From Symbiodinium natans (lineage: Eukaryota; Sar; Dinophyceae; Suessiales; Symbiodiniaceae), in NCBI GenBank assembly GCA_905221605.1, contig CAJNDS010000031.1, forward strand, positions 92,501-156,500: a stretch of DNA of 64,000 nt, given 5' to 3'. The position numbers and the translations under genes were made by a program. The notes beneath the pieces were generated by a model that did not search any database, was not told where the DNA came from, and saw only the letters and a program-made list of their open reading frames with translations. Positions 1 through 12,600 of the stretch are shown here, piece by piece. Position 1 is the first letter of the stretch. Each line of letters begins with the position of its first letter.

Positions 1-164
1 CACGCCTTGTGACCTTCGTTTTGCGCCTCTCTCTTTGTGTTAGTATTAGAAGTCGTCGTTTGCAATTTTTTGCCAATCAGTCACAGAGTTTAACAATATG
101 AGAATAATAATTGAATTGGAAGTCTTTCTGATTCTGATGATCGGTTGTCTTTGTCTCTTTATCT

Positions 165-412
<248 letters not shown>

Positions 413-435
413 CACTATCACTCTCAGCCGTGGCT

Positions 436-612
436 TTGGGTTTAGGGTTTAAGGGTTAAGGGTTCAGGGTTTAGGGTTTTAGGGTTTTAGGGTTTTAGGG
501 TTTTAGGGTTTTAGGGTTTTAGGGTTTTAGGGTTTAGGGTGTTTAGGGTTTAGGGTGTTTAGGGTGTTTAGGGTGTCTAGGGTGTTTAGGGTTTAGGGTT
601 TAGGGTTTACTC
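436..612 (+). repeat. Telomere-type TTTAGGG/TTTTAGGG tract
   Basis: About 25 degenerate units (TTTAGGG, TTTTAGGG, GTTTAGGGTG). The unit is the plant/dinoflagellate telomere heptamer. It is internal: unique sequence with exons follows at once, so it does not mark a chromosome end unless the assembly is broken here. Dozens of shorter tracts of the same unit occur further along the window. Confidence 0.95.
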
Positions 613-624
613 TCCCTTCCTACC

Positions 625-2832
625 TCACTGCTGAGTCCGAGATTCGTTGCTGTGTTTCAAATCAGGGACAACACCGTGTCTCCCGAAGAGCAAGTTCCTC
701 ATCTCCGCCAAGACCTCGTCGCCTTGTGAAGGCTTGGCCAAAGCGATCCTGCCAGAAATGCTTGAAGCCGGTGATTGATGCGCTGGGGCCCACCCCTGAC
801 TCAACAGTCTAAACCTGGCTCCTCACCGCGTGTGCTCGGTCTCTGAAGTGAAAGGCCATCGCAGGGCAGTGTGATCTCAAGAGACCCGCAACTTTTGGCA
901 TGGCGCTCGCACCATCCACGGCTGCCCCCCGGATTTTCCCTAGAAAGGCCAGCATCTTCTGTTCCTGCAAAACGCCATCAAGGCCAGTGTAGAAATCCCG
1001 CACAGCGGCCAGGATCTCTTCCTTCCATTTGCACACAGACCGGTCAGCATGAGCACAACAGCGTCTTGGCATTACAAAGTCACTGGACAGACCATTCACC
1101 ACTTGCTGCTGAGAGGCACTCTTCACTTGAGACCTGTCCGTCTCCATCGACGCAAGAGAAGGGAGGCCAGCAGACCATGCGGCCAGCACACCGCATTGAT
1201 GCCGACCCAAGACGTCGCCTGACCAAAGATAGGATCCGTAATTGAACCACGTTAGTTTCATCTCCGAAAAGAATTTTGTCAGTCCAAGCCGCATCTGTAG
1301 CGGATCACAAGGGCAGGACATTTCTCGTCAAAGGACAAAAAGACCGTGGTGGCCTTCTCCAAAACAGCTATCTTCTGCTTCCTGATGACACCGCAGTAAA
1401 TCCGGACTATGCTGGATGCTGCTCTGCGGGAGACCTCCTGCCGAACCCCTGCCAGGAAGGTTTCAGTGAGAGTAATATTGGCCATCGCATAATAGCTCAC
1501 CGGGTTCAGCAAAAATGTCTGGACTCGCAGCAGGTCACTGAGCTGCGGCACATGGCCTGGAGGGTGGATGTGTGTATTAAGCATGCGCCACTGACAAATG
1601 AAAACAATGACGACTGACCCCAATCAAGGCCGCGCAAACCCCAAGCTGAACTGAACAAATGCGAAGCCCTCCAGGTGACTCAACCCCTCGGCCTTGGAGC
1701 AGGCCCTGATCTTCCGTGTTCTGCAGGAGCAGCTCTTCTGGCTGGCCTCCTGGCGAATAGTATGCTGCCACGGCCACCTGGTGTATCCGGCTTGCAGCGT
1801 GGTTTCGAATGGCGGAAGCCTGCATACTTGCCAGACCAGAAACCGAGCTCAAGGCCTGGCAGCGCGTGTCTGTAAGCTCTGCAAGCAGAATGTCGACAAA
1901 TTTACTTAATAAACACATATGGCAACTCGCTAATGAAGCATCTGTCCGGAGCACCCACTTGGTTCCGCCTCGTGCTCTGCGTGATGTGGCTCGGTTTGCA
2001 TGGTTTGCGTACCAAGCACAGAAGAAACAACCGATACCAAAGCCATCCTGTCCTGCTGGCTTCTGTATCAGAAAGCACACTTTCCGACCAGTCCGGGGGT
2101 CCACTAGAGACCCTGGCCCCTGCTTCCAAAAATTTGCATACTTCAAATACCGGCATTCTGCGCAGTCCTCTTTGGGAGCTGGATGAACCAACTTGTGCGA
2201 AGACCTCGTTGACCCTGAAGCTGGCACTGGAAGCACGCCGCGGTCACAAGTTTTTTTGGAGGCCTTTCCATTCTTCACCTTCTTATTCTGGGAGAGTTTG
2301 CCTCAGTCAGTTGAGTGTAATTGCAGTACTTGACACCATGCTGCAAGGCGCCATCTCACAGCGAGGCTCGCGTTGCCGAGCGACCTCTCAGGCGTTGCTT
2401 GAGACCTGGAGCTGCTGGCCTTGGATGTGTGAGCACAGCATGTGTGCGTGCGCCTGTGTATTGCACTGCCACCAACTCTTGTCAATTGTTGCGGACAAGA
2501 CTCCGAAGCCTAGACCTCGAAGAAGCTGTAGAGGCCAGGCAAGTCATCGTCTTGGTCTTTGACGTTTTTGAAGCGCGACCCATTGCCATCCTTTTCTTCA
2601 GAGGCTTGCCGGCGCAAGCCTTTCTCTTGGGCCTGCTAGACATTGCCACGACAGACCGAGCTCGCTTCCTCTGGCTTGTCTTAGTGGCCGTTGCAGACCG
2701 TGCTGAGCGTTGAAGTTCGACTGCGCCCCTGCTTTTAGACCTGGAACTTCGGTGAGGCCCGAGACTTCCGCCCAGGAGCAAGCGGGTCACACTTTTCTTG
2801 CCACTGAAGAGGTCCATGCTGGAGGACGACAA
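625..2832 (-). CDS. Zinc-finger/transposase-like protein, multi-exon, probably one gene
   Basis: Not a single reading frame. Pieces in minus-strand order: a Lys/Arg/Ser-rich start (about 2832-2500); a block with a C-x2-C...H-type finger (GIGCFFCAWYANH, later QASAIRNHAASRIHQVAV) at about 2280-1700; a strand-like block LSFDEKCPALVIRY at about 1340; a helical block ending RDRAHAVRS at about 1270-810; and a block FGRHGVVPDLKHSN at about 700-640. This order of motifs matches, from memory, an expanded dinoflagellate family with an N-terminal zinc finger and an RNase-H-like transposase-derived core (hAT/KRAB-A-like). Between 1320 and 1280 the frame changes without an obvious intron, so it may be a decayed copy. 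The 3' end is open: after the last block a TGA at 627-625 or a donor at 623 is possible. The family call is recollection and should be tested. Confidence 0.55.
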
Positions 2833-3284
2833 CTGGACTAGTGATTCTGATTCTAAATGACTGACTGACTCTGACGAGTTACAATGCCTAGATCGCCACT
2901 CGTCATTGTCGTCGTGTCATTGTAAAAAGCCCAATTTCAATTCGAGGCCGTTAACCGTGAGAAATGTTACAGATATCTGCAGACTGTCATCTCTGAGAAG
3001 ACCGGCTGCCAAATCAATTTAAGATTCAGGGCGTTCGGGCCAGGTCTTTCCGTCAGCAGGTGTTGCAGACTGAGACACAAATGAAAATCCAACCAGTCAG
3101 TGACGGTTGCCGGGCCTCTTTTGTCACGGCGGCGAGCTGATGTCCACCTGCGGCGACAACAAACTGAATGAGTCTGAATCGTCAGTCAGTGCCATGCGAA
3201 CACAAGCAGCATGACAGCGACTCCAATTTTTTTGTTCAGCCCCAGACCAAAGAGTAACTGCTGCTGACTGATGCACAAAACCTC

Positions 3285-3430
3285 AACGGTGGATATGTAT
3301 CCACGGACTTAAGGCCAGCAACTTGACACAGCAATGGTTTGTAGAAACTGATGCCGTAAATTTCTGTACAATGACAACTGAATAATGCCTTAACGACTGT
3401 GGATATTCCACGGACTTAAGGCCAAAGAAA
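3285..3430. repeat. Short direct duplication near TCCACGGACTTAAGGCCA
   Basis: The 18-mer TCCACGGACTTAAGGCCA with a similar left flank (GTGGATAT...) occurs at about 3299 and again at about 3404. The stretch 2840-3590 otherwise shows no exon I can support, only scattered TGACTGACTC-like simple sequence. Confidence 0.7.
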
Positions 3431-3589
3431 ACCCAGGCGTGGAGGTGAGATGCATTCAACGCCCCTGGCTTGCTAGACCAGTAACAGTACATGTACGCGG
3501 GGTCATTGTTGTGAACGCATCTCTTCTCCAGCTTAGACCCCGACCCCAACCCCAGTCACACCCTAAGAGGCGTGGTTCTGTCTACGTAG

Positions 3590-4283
3590 TAGTGGCAAAA
3601 TCAACAGGCTCGCTCTCCACATTCTGGAAGACCTTGGGGAAAAGCTTCATCAGACTGTCTGCGCCGCCTTCCTGGAAAAACATGTGAGTCCGGTCTGCCA
3701 TGCACCTGAGACGCGCCAAGCGGGCCATCAAGTCTCAGACTCAATTCAAACTCGCAGGAAGGCATTGACATGACAAGTCAAGGAACTCCAAGCAGTACTG
3801 CGTCGCCACGTTCTCTGCCCAAGCCGCATGCTGCTGCTTTCGCACCAGACCACAGTAATAGGAATTGCCCTCACGCAAAACTGCATGGCACAGTGCTGTC
3901 CCTGGACCTTGGAAGACTCAGGCTCAGTCTGAGTCTTAAGTCTAACTGATGACGACGTCGTCAGAAAAAACTTTGGAGACAGTGTCTGCAAGGGCCAAGG
4001 CACTGAGGTCCACAACTGCCACACTCCGAGTCATGCGCAGAATCGCAGACCACGCAGAGGCCGGCAAATGCTCGCCAAAGTGAAGTGGCACATCAACACC
4101 ATCCCACCGGCACGGAATCGAGGCCTCCAGACTGCCTCTGATTTGATTCTTCTCCTCTGGGCTGATTAGAGGCAGCTGGTTTGGCGTCATAGGCTCCACA
4201 CCGACCAAAGTTGTTGACGAGAGGCAATTCTCCTTGAAGCAGTAGGGGTCCTGTGACCAGGACGCTTTACGTAGACGGAACAT
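3590..4283 (-). CDS. Dinoflagellate-type protein with Rossmann-like C-terminal module
   Basis: Three exons are visible. Exon a, 4283-3972, carries VDVPLHFGEHLPASAW and RSVAVVDLSALALADTVSK. A GT-AG intron (3971-3870) joins in phase to exon b (3869-about 3770), GNSYYCGLVRKQQHAAW. A third exon at about 3718-3600 carries HMFFQEGGADSLMKLF and ends at a GTAGAC donor. The pattern 'DVPL-F ... VxDLS ... YxGL-RxxxHAxW' resembles, from memory, a module repeated in many predicted dinoflagellate proteins that looks like the first half of a nucleotide-binding or methyltransferase fold. No catalytic motif could be confirmed. The 5' side runs into the G-rich tract and N gap, so the gene is probably incomplete. 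The product is otherwise unknown. Confidence 0.45.
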
Positions 4284-4304
4284 GGACGAGGATGACTATG
4301 ATTC

Positions 4305-4480
4305 GGGAGGGGGTATGGGGGCAGTGGGGTGGAGTGGGGGGCAGCGGGGGGGAGCGGGGGGTAGTGGGGGGTAGTGGGGGTGGGGTGGGGGGGGTGGGTG
4401 GCGGGCGGTGGCTGACAAAAATTCAAAATTATTATTTCAAAAAATTAAAGAGGCGGGAGGGATTGGGGGGGGGGGCAAAA
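4305..4480. repeat. G-rich tract (GGGGGTGGGG-type)
   Basis: A purine-rich plus strand of G3-G6 runs separated by T or A, followed by a second G10 run near 4465. Such sequence can form G-quadruplexes and is a common cause of assembly breaks. It lies just upstream of the N gap. Confidence 0.85.
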
Positions 4481-4693
4481 AAAAAAGTGGCCTCCCTTTC
4501 CCAGAAGATCCAGAGCGTAGATTGCCCACACCACTCCCCAGGAGGCTGAACAGCCCGCACCCCTCAGCACGCTGAGAGGCCCTCCTGTCATATGCCAGGG
4601 ACCTTGGCACGTTGGCCCCAAAGAGTGACTTCAGCCTGGCAGTGCCCTAGGCCTCGATACCAGACCGAAGATCCGGATCTTCACCCCCACACC

Positions 4694-4793
4694 NNNNNNN
4701 NNNNNNNNNNNNNNNNNNNNNNNNNNNNNNNNNNNNNNNNNNNNNNNNNNNNNNNNNNNNNNNNNNNNNNNNNNNNNNNNNNNNNNNNNNNNN
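4694..4793. other. Assembly gap of 100 N
   Basis: Exactly 100 Ns, the conventional size for a scaffold gap of unknown length. Left flank is ordinary sequence and right flank is satellite. The sequence order and distance across this point are therefore not secured. Confidence 0.99.
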
Positions 4794-5417
4794 CGTGCGC
4801 GTCAGCGTGCGCGTCAGCGTGCGCGTCAGCGTGCGCGTCAGCGTGCGCGTCAGCGTGCGCGTCAGCGTGCGCAGCGTGCGTGCGCGTGCGCGTGTGCGTG
4901 CGCGTGCGCGTGTGCGTGTGCGCGTGCGTGTGCGTGTGCGTGTGCGCGTGCGTGTGCGTGTGCGTGTGCGTGTGCGTGTGCGTGTGCGTGTGCGTGTGCG
5001 TGTGCGTGTGCGTGTGCGTGTGCGTGTGCGTGCGTGTGCGTGTGCGTGTGCGTGTGCGTGTGCGTGTGCGTGTGCGTGTGCGTGTGCGTGTGCGTGTGCG
5101 TGTGCGTGTGCGTGTGCGTGTGCGTGTGAGTGTGCGTGTGCGTGTGCGTGTGCGTGTGCGTGTGCGTGTGCGTGTGCGTGTGCGTGTGCGTGTGCGTGTG
5201 CGTGTGCGTGTGCTTGTGCGTGTGCGTGTGCGTGTGCGTGTGCGTGTGCGTGTGCGTGTGCGTGTGCGTGTGCGTGTGCGTGTGCGTGTGCGTGTGCGTG
5301 TGCGTGTGCGTGTGCGTGTGCGTGTGCGTGTGCGTGTGGGTGTGGGTGTGGGTGTGGGTGTGGGTGTGGGTGTGGGTGTGGGTGTGGGTGTGGGTGTGGG
5401 TGTGGGTGTGGGTGTGT

Positions 5418-5510
<93 letters not shown>

Positions 5511-5515
5511 TGTGG
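4794..5515. repeat. Compound satellite: GCGCGTCAGCGT, GTGCGT, GTGGGT, then GT
   Basis: About 720 bp of successive blocks: a 12-mer GTGCGCGTCAGC (4794-4875), mixed GTGCGC/GTGCGT (to about 4935), long GTGCGT (to about 5337), GTGGGT (5338-5412) and (GT)n (5413-5512). Each block differs from the next by one base in the 6-mer, as if one array mutated and re-expanded in steps. The long Cys-Val and His-Thr reading frames are repeat translations and are not genes. Confidence 0.97.
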
Positions 5516-5728
5516 GCGCTCTGCTCCTTCTCCTGATGAAAAGGGTCTCCCTCGTTGCCGTCGAAACTGTACGCCCCTGAGTACTCCTGAGCACACGCGC
5601 TTTGATCTCTAGGGCGAAGCTGAGAACGCAGGACAATTTACCGGCAAGCCCTCTCAGTTGGTACTCATGATTCGTGAAGGCCATTCCGAGAAGCATGTCC
5701 CATAATTAATGATCTCACAGCATCTCAC

Positions 5729-6610
5729 GGCCAAGATTCTCGGAAGGTCGTTGCATCAGCCGTTCTGCGCGCCTCCAATGCGGCCGTCTTGCCAGCAATG
5801 CTCTCCTGGAAGTGAAATGATTCTTCCGTTCTCCCGGCGGATGGCGGGGAAGGAGGGGGGGGGGGGGGGGTACCTGCTGCATGCCCTGCCAGCCAAGGGT
5901 CGATCAACATCCCGATGGTCATTCGAGATGGGAAGCCGTGTGGATTAAAGAGGATGTCGGGAGTGAGCCCTCCCTCGGTGAATGGCATATCTTCGCCCGG
6001 CCACAGCACGCTCATCACACCTTCCAGGCAGACTCTTCAAAGGTTTACCCCATCAAATGACAACTGCAAGTACTGCCCGATGACGATTGCTGATGCTGCG
6101 CACGCGTCTTTCGGCATTGCCAGCCTTTCTGCCCATGACGCGAAGAGAACTTGTCACCCACGACTGGGTTCCGTGTGTAGCGCAGTTTCCTCGAAAGAGC
6201 ACATCGCAAACGGAACAGCGGCGCTTTCATTCGAAAACATCGCATGTTGAAGCGAGGCTCAGCAAAGCACGTCTGCACCGTTGCGACCCAATGACCTCGC
6301 GGCCATCCAGCTTCACAACCTGCTCAACGTAAGCTGGTTCATCGTCCTCATTGGCTGCTGGAATCTTCAGAAAGCTACGGCAGCTACGTGGCCAAATCGG
6401 GCTACTAAACCTCCTTTCCTGCACTCTAGCGCTTGTCAAGTACGAGTCCTTGTACTTCTCGATTTTGTGCTCCCCTCTGTAGTCGACTGTGCAATACAAG
6501 TGGTCGTCCCTCTGGAGATATGTCCCGACAGGTGGGAAGCCATCGTCATCCAAATGCCTCAGAGGCGGAAAATCAGACGCCCTCTTTGCTCTTGCTTTTT
6601 CACGTCCCAG
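5729..6610 (-). CDS. RPA2: RPA2 3'-most visible exons (hybrid-binding/wall region)
   Basis: Blocks: about 6570-6450 ([20 protein letters not shown]); about 6345-6290 ([16 protein letters not shown]); 6189-6125 ([20 protein letters not shown]); 6020-5902 ([13 protein letters not shown] to GMLI); 5805-5729 ([23 protein letters not shown]). The join 6125/6020 is GC-AG (G|GT = Gly). The join 5902/5805 needs a GA donor (ATC|GACCCT) and gives [14 protein letters not shown] as in other Pol I subunits. That last intron, 96 bp, contains a C run directly after GGTACC. One or two small exons between 8288 and 6610 were not resolved, with weak candidates near 8.06 and 7.95 kb. The final exon stops at a GTGAGA donor, so more exons must follow. 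Confidence 0.9.
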
Positions 6611-9600
6611 ATTCGGTGAAAACCGCTGAACGACACCACCTTTCGTCTCAGCATTTGAGAAGCGGTTGAGATCCTGCAGGAGTGTGGAGCAAAGCCTGGA
6701 AACTGGTTGGAATAGGAATGCAGTCATAATTAACTCAGTGGTCTACGCTCTCCGTGCTCCTGCTGGTCCTTGCTGGAAAGCTTTTCACACGCATCTAGAA
6801 TCTTGGTTTTGTACCTGCCAGTGCAGGGGTGCAGTCATCCCGTGCCAAGTCTTCACACAGATTGCAAAGCACTTTGAGCTTTGATTTGGCACAAGGTCAC
6901 TGGTTAACTGTGCTTTAGGATGCCGCATGTTGTGCAAGGCGAGCGCTGTCAACAGGCAGCCTGCATGCATAAACATATCCTACCAGTGGAAGGAAGTACA
7001 CGAAGGGGGCAACGGCCACAGGATGTCACAGGCGCTCCTTCCGCGAACATCGTGGGGCACAGAAGGGCGACGTGCATTTTGGCGAGCCGCCCAGGCCCCA
7101 GGGTTTGCCGGCAAACTCTACAATAGCCGAGCTTGACAAAGCTCGCAGAAGGCCAGGTGCTTCAACAGGTACTGTAGGAGAAGACGAGATCAGTTGTGGG
7201 TGCGAGGCTTGCTCGGCTACGGAGTCCCCTTGTTGAGAAAACCCAAAGATGCAACAACGCAAAGCAAGTCAAAGCTGCAGGCGAAACGGTTCTGAAATCA
7301 CGGCAGGACAACAAGAAAATGAGGGCGAGAACCGGCGCGATTTACCCTCCACAGCCCTGCAAGCTGCAAGTGGAAAGCCAAAAAAGGAGCAACGATTACG
7401 CAAGAAGGCAAGATATTATATTGCAAGATGCAGCTGGCAAGAGTGCGTGATTGTTTCCGGACTACCACCAGACACACGGCTAACCAGAACACTTCGCGCA
7501 CACCGTGGTGCCGGATGGACTTTGGTGGTACATGGGTGGCACGATGTCGTTGCGGTCAGATTGATTTGATCTTTTGGTGATGCTAGGAACGGCTGCCAGT
7601 CATGCGCCCAACTGGTGGACCTACGAGGACGTCGGGTATCGCCCGGATCTGACAGGAACATGGCCGCATCTTGCTGGTTGCTACCGCTACCGCCGTCGCA
7701 GTGCCACCATTCCCTAGATCTCGATTCGACCGATGGCCACAAAGTACCGTGGCACCGTCGCCTGGACGTGGAAGCTCTAAAGCATTTCATGCAAACACGT
7801 GTGCGCACTTCTGGTCTGCGTGGCCATCCGTTGATGCTGAAAGGAAGCATGCGCTCTGACAGGGTCATTTCCGGGTAGTGGAGCATCATTGTGATGGTTC
7901 AGTGAGACCATGCGGAGATCGTCGTGCTACATCGGCTTCTGTATGCTCCTGTTCTTCTCTTTCGAAATCCCGAAATCCCAAGGCGCAAGGAAAAGCAGCT
8001 GTACAAGTTCGCTCAATTTACCCGAGACATGCCGAAACCACAGCTTGCTGGACGTACTTGCGCGTGAACGACATCCTCGGAATTCGAGTACCGTGCCGGC
8101 AGGCGTGGCATCAGGAAGGTGCTCCCAGTGTGTGAACAGAGTCATAGACAGACCAGGAAAGGAGGCCCCCGTCTCGGACCAGTCTTAGCGTCATGGTTGC
8201 TATTCTGGGTACTCCCAGTTATCCGAACACCCGACCCAAGGCCGGAATCTGAACTGACTTCACCAGGTCACACGACGCCATGCCCGAAGCCCCGTTCGTA
8301 CGACTGCTTGTTGATGATCATGGCATCCTCCATGTCGTATCCTGACCCAGCTAACGGGAGGCATTAATGCAGTAACGAAACCAGCAGCGGATTGACTCCG
8401 TGTGTTCTTGCGCATTTTTTCTTGCCACCCGTCCTGTGTATGTGATCACGGCAACAACTGCGTTCGTTCCAATGGGATGCTCATCACAATCCACCCTGTC
8501 GTACCTGTCTCCAGCTCTAGAAATACCAGCGCCACAGCTTCACCCTAAGAGTACTAGCTGACACCCTGGTTCTGCTCTGCCGAGTTGCATTTCGGTCCTG
8601 ACGAGCGGGCTCTGGGGGCACCACACGCGGAAGACCTTGTTGTCTGGGCGGAAGTCGTGGTTGTGATACGGTGTGGCCATCGTCTGCTTGAGCATCTGGC
8701 ACTGGTACCTCGCAGTACTTTGCAGAAGCCCGGTGACCTGCCTGGACCTACTCAGAAACCCACGGTGCCGTCGCACAGAAAGCTGCCAAGTTGCATGTTT
8801 CTTGGGCTTTGGTTGTGGTTGGAGAACGGTGTCAAGGCTGCCAACGTGGAAAAGAGTTCGGTTGGCTGGAGCTCTTCATGCGTAAACCTCATGTCAGGCA
8901 CTGCAGACAATAGATTCAGATATTCTTCTGCTACTCCCTAGCGTCACTTGCCTGGCCCACTCAGATCCACTCAGAAACACAACTGGACATTGGGAAGTTG
9001 CCCTCACGCCTAGGAAGAAGACCACAACAGTAAAGACGATACTGCCCGCCTCAAGGGTAACTGCTCAGGCACGTCATCCTTCATGTCCTCCTCCATGCAG
9101 ACAGCCCCAGTGCCAGTCTCTAGAGTCTTTTTGTGTAGAGCCTAGGCTACGTACACCCTAAACCCTAAACCCTAAACTTCATAGAATGGGCCTCTGCGCG
9201 TGGCTGGTCCAGCAACATCTGCGCTGCCTCTTTCTCGCTGCGTAGAACCGACACGCTGAGGAAAAGCTGCTCCAATGGCCTGGGCCCATGAAAAGTAAGG
9301 GGATGCTGCCTCTTTAAATATGAAAGGCCAATAAAAAAAAACAATAATCATAATCATAATCATAATCATAATCATAATAGTAGCAGTAATAATAATAATC
9401 ATGATAATCATGATAATAACAATCATCATCATCATCATCATCATCATGACAAAAAAAATAAGGCAGGTTTTGGGGGACCACCAGAACGGCAGGGTTTCTT
9501 TCTGCTGCCGAAGCTGCCCAATCCACTCTGTCTGACCCGTGCGCAAGCAGCGCACGGGGCGGATCAGCCGACCAGGCCCCAGGAAGACGAAGAGGCCCAC

Positions 9601-12600
9601 AAAGAGCTTCCCCCAGCGCCGGCTCATGCAAACAATCTCCATGTTCTTCGGGACCTGTGGAAGGAAAGCTCAGGGCGCACGGCTCAGACGTCGGGCAATG
9701 ACGCTCATGTGAGCTTCCGGAAAAGCTAAGCAGCTGGCACCGTGCTTCCCGCTGATCTTGTGCTTGCGCAGTTGCTGCTCAGCATGGTGCAGTCGACTTC
9801 TCTCGATCACACCGACTGGACGACCATCAATGAGGATCCAGGCATGCCTGGAATCTACCGGCAGCTCTCTCAGCAGCTTTGCAGTGTGCAAGACGGTGCA
9901 AGAGCCTGCCACGAGTCTCTGCTGGAGCACGGTAGGTTCCGGAGTCCCCCCACACCTGCCAGCAGCAAGTGGCCAGTGCGCCCCGTGTCTTAGAATTGTT
10001 TTCCTTCCACACATCCTTTTCATCCTTTTCTTTTGTCTTTTTGCATCTTTTCTTTTTGCTTTGATTGCGTTCCTGTTGTGGCATCATGTTGCGGCCTCCG
10101 CGCCCATGGCGCTGAGCGCGAGCGCCACAGCTTCGGCAGCGCCATCCTCGGCGGGCTCCACCACCGGTCGGCAGGAATTTGCCAGGTGGTTCAAGAGCCC
10201 ACAGGGTGAGCCATCCGGTGTGTGAACAGGACCTGCAGCGGATCTATGCATTACTTTTGGATTCAGGGTCCATTTCTGGACATGATTGGGCGTGACGACT
10301 TCAAACTCAGGTTCGGAGCCAAACCATGCAGCAAACTGTGGTGTGAAGCACGATTGTGATTCACTTCCCTCTAAGCCATAGGCCACACAAACAATAATAA
10401 GTAAGGTGAAGTCCCCCATCCTACTTGCGGAAACGCAATCGCACTAAATCCGAAAAGCACAGTTGGAGTTTCAAATTCAAATGACAAGGAGTCAAGGAGT
10501 CAAGGACTTAATGTGATGAAAAGGCTTCAGGTCCGGAGGGTTTGGGTGCATTCAGAACTCACAGTGTCGGATGCTTTGCTTGGATTCTGGACACTGACAA
10601 CAGGACAGGATGGCCCAACATGTGAGCAGCAAACAGAGCAGAAAAGTTCAAAAAGCGTGGCCTGGCTTCCCCGCTAAGATCCTGAAATCTTGAAAAGCAT
10701 AAGCCCTGAGAAACCGATACAAGCATCTTTGCCTTTCATTTTAGTCTCAGGATCCGCCACCCTCAGTGCCGTCAGGGTGCAAAGGAATCCCCAGGTCTCG
10801 GGCAGCAACTTTCGCACAGTTGTTGTCTTCATCTCGGCGAAGTACTGCCCGCGGTGGATGGAAGCAAAGTGGGAGCTGTAGCGCGCCTGTCCGAAGGTCC
10901 GAAGGTGCTAAGGCGCGAGGACAGTTCCCACTCATGTCCTGTGCTGAGCTGGCACCGACCTGATTCAACTTGTCGGCAACGATGGTGTAGCCGGACACCT
11001 GCGTGCGTGGCACACTAAGTCACTAAGTACTACAAAACTAATGAGACTTCCTACGCCTTCGTGTGGCCATTTGAAGCCATTTGCCTGGCCTGCATGAGGT
11101 CGAGGCCACTCCGGGAAGTTACGTTCCCTGTTGCGAGAAAGTTCTCCATGCGCTTCCTTGCAGTACGGAAAAGCCACGCTTCAAGGAAAGAACAAAAGGG
11201 AGAGCGGTGCTCCGTTCTGCTTTGTACCTTAAGGAAAATGCAAACCGCTTGAAGGGAACTGCTAAGTCACGAGACTTGAGCGGCATCTTGCTGCTACGCA
11301 TGGGACCATGAGCCACTTCCAGCTGTACGTTTATCAGATTGGAGGCCCTGAACGGGACATGCAAGATTTGACAATGGGAACAGGCACTGCCGACGCCATG
11401 TCATCTTTCACACTTTTCAGGAACTCCCCATGTCTTTGAAATGCCACCGAAGCACTGGATGTCGCAACTTTGCACCATCGTCTTGGTGAAGAGACTCTCG
11501 CTGTCGTAGAAGTCTGCAATAGACTTCCTCCGAGCGTCAGGAGATGAGAGGGTACCCCATCGCTTTCCTTAAGTTGTAAATCCAAGCCGAGAGACTTATT
11601 CTTAGTATCCTTCCGAGTCAGCTTGCGCACCTGCACGTGCTTAGGCGGCACCGCTGGCAGCATGTGATGCTGGCGCACAAGTATCTGCCTGGGCCCGAAA
11701 TCTCTGGAGCATCACTTCAAGCGCCTCCTTCAGGACCATGCCATACCTACAAGTAGAAGCATGCAAGATCATGCAAGCATTCTCCAAGTGTTGTTTGTGC
11801 CCTTGACGCCATCAGTCTCTCAGTCTAGTCTCAGTCTAGTCTAGTACGAGGCGCAGCTGGCCAGGGTGGAGAACCTCGTGGCTGCTCATCGTGTCCTCCA
11901 CATCCGAGCAGGAGAAGTCTCCGAACCCTGGTGACCTCTTATCTGCTGGCTGCCCACCTTTTCAGAGCCACTACGGTGACTGCCAAGAACCTTCTCATTT
12001 TTCAAAACCAATCCGCCGACAGCACCTGCGGAAGAAATATCAAAAACCTCCACCGCCTGGCACCGAGCCAAAGGACGCCAAACCCGGAGCCAAGCCAAGC
12101 CAAGCCAAGTCGCAGCACACGCACTTAGGAAGACACAGAAAAACTCCACTAGAGAATCCCAGAGAGTATCTTTAAGGCGGCCACTGATGCGGAAGACCGC
12201 TTTCCACGGGCTTGAAAATCATTCATCGGTTTGAGACTGAGAACTTGCTGGACATGCTGGAGCATCGGCCCACGTCATGCCCCCCCCCCCCTTCCCTGCA
12301 TGCGAGACTGGCTCCTGGTTGTCTGCCTCCACTTCGCCACGGACAAGGCCCATGAGCTTCTGAAACCTTGGCTCAGCCATCATCAGCCATCATCCTACAG
12401 CACGTGTCTTGCCTCTGAAACTCACAGACCATGCCGGCCGAGGGTAACAGATGCTTCGCCCGCAGAACCCAAACTTCGACCAGAAAGCTTCGTTTTGCCC
12501 GGGGCGACAGGATTCGGAACTACCGGTCGGAAGCAATTCATCCCAGCCCAAAGCTCAGAAATATCCTCAAAAAAGCCTTCTGTTGAGGGCTGGAGAGGGA

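Noticed and set aside
436-612. Possible chromosome end at the left edge
   Set aside because: The tract is short and degenerate, and followed by unique coding sequence. Many like it lie inside introns.
4592-5696. Open frames of 244-349 codons, Cys-Val or His-Thr/His-Ala repeats
   Set aside because: They are translations of the GT/GTGCGT satellite and one crosses the N gap.
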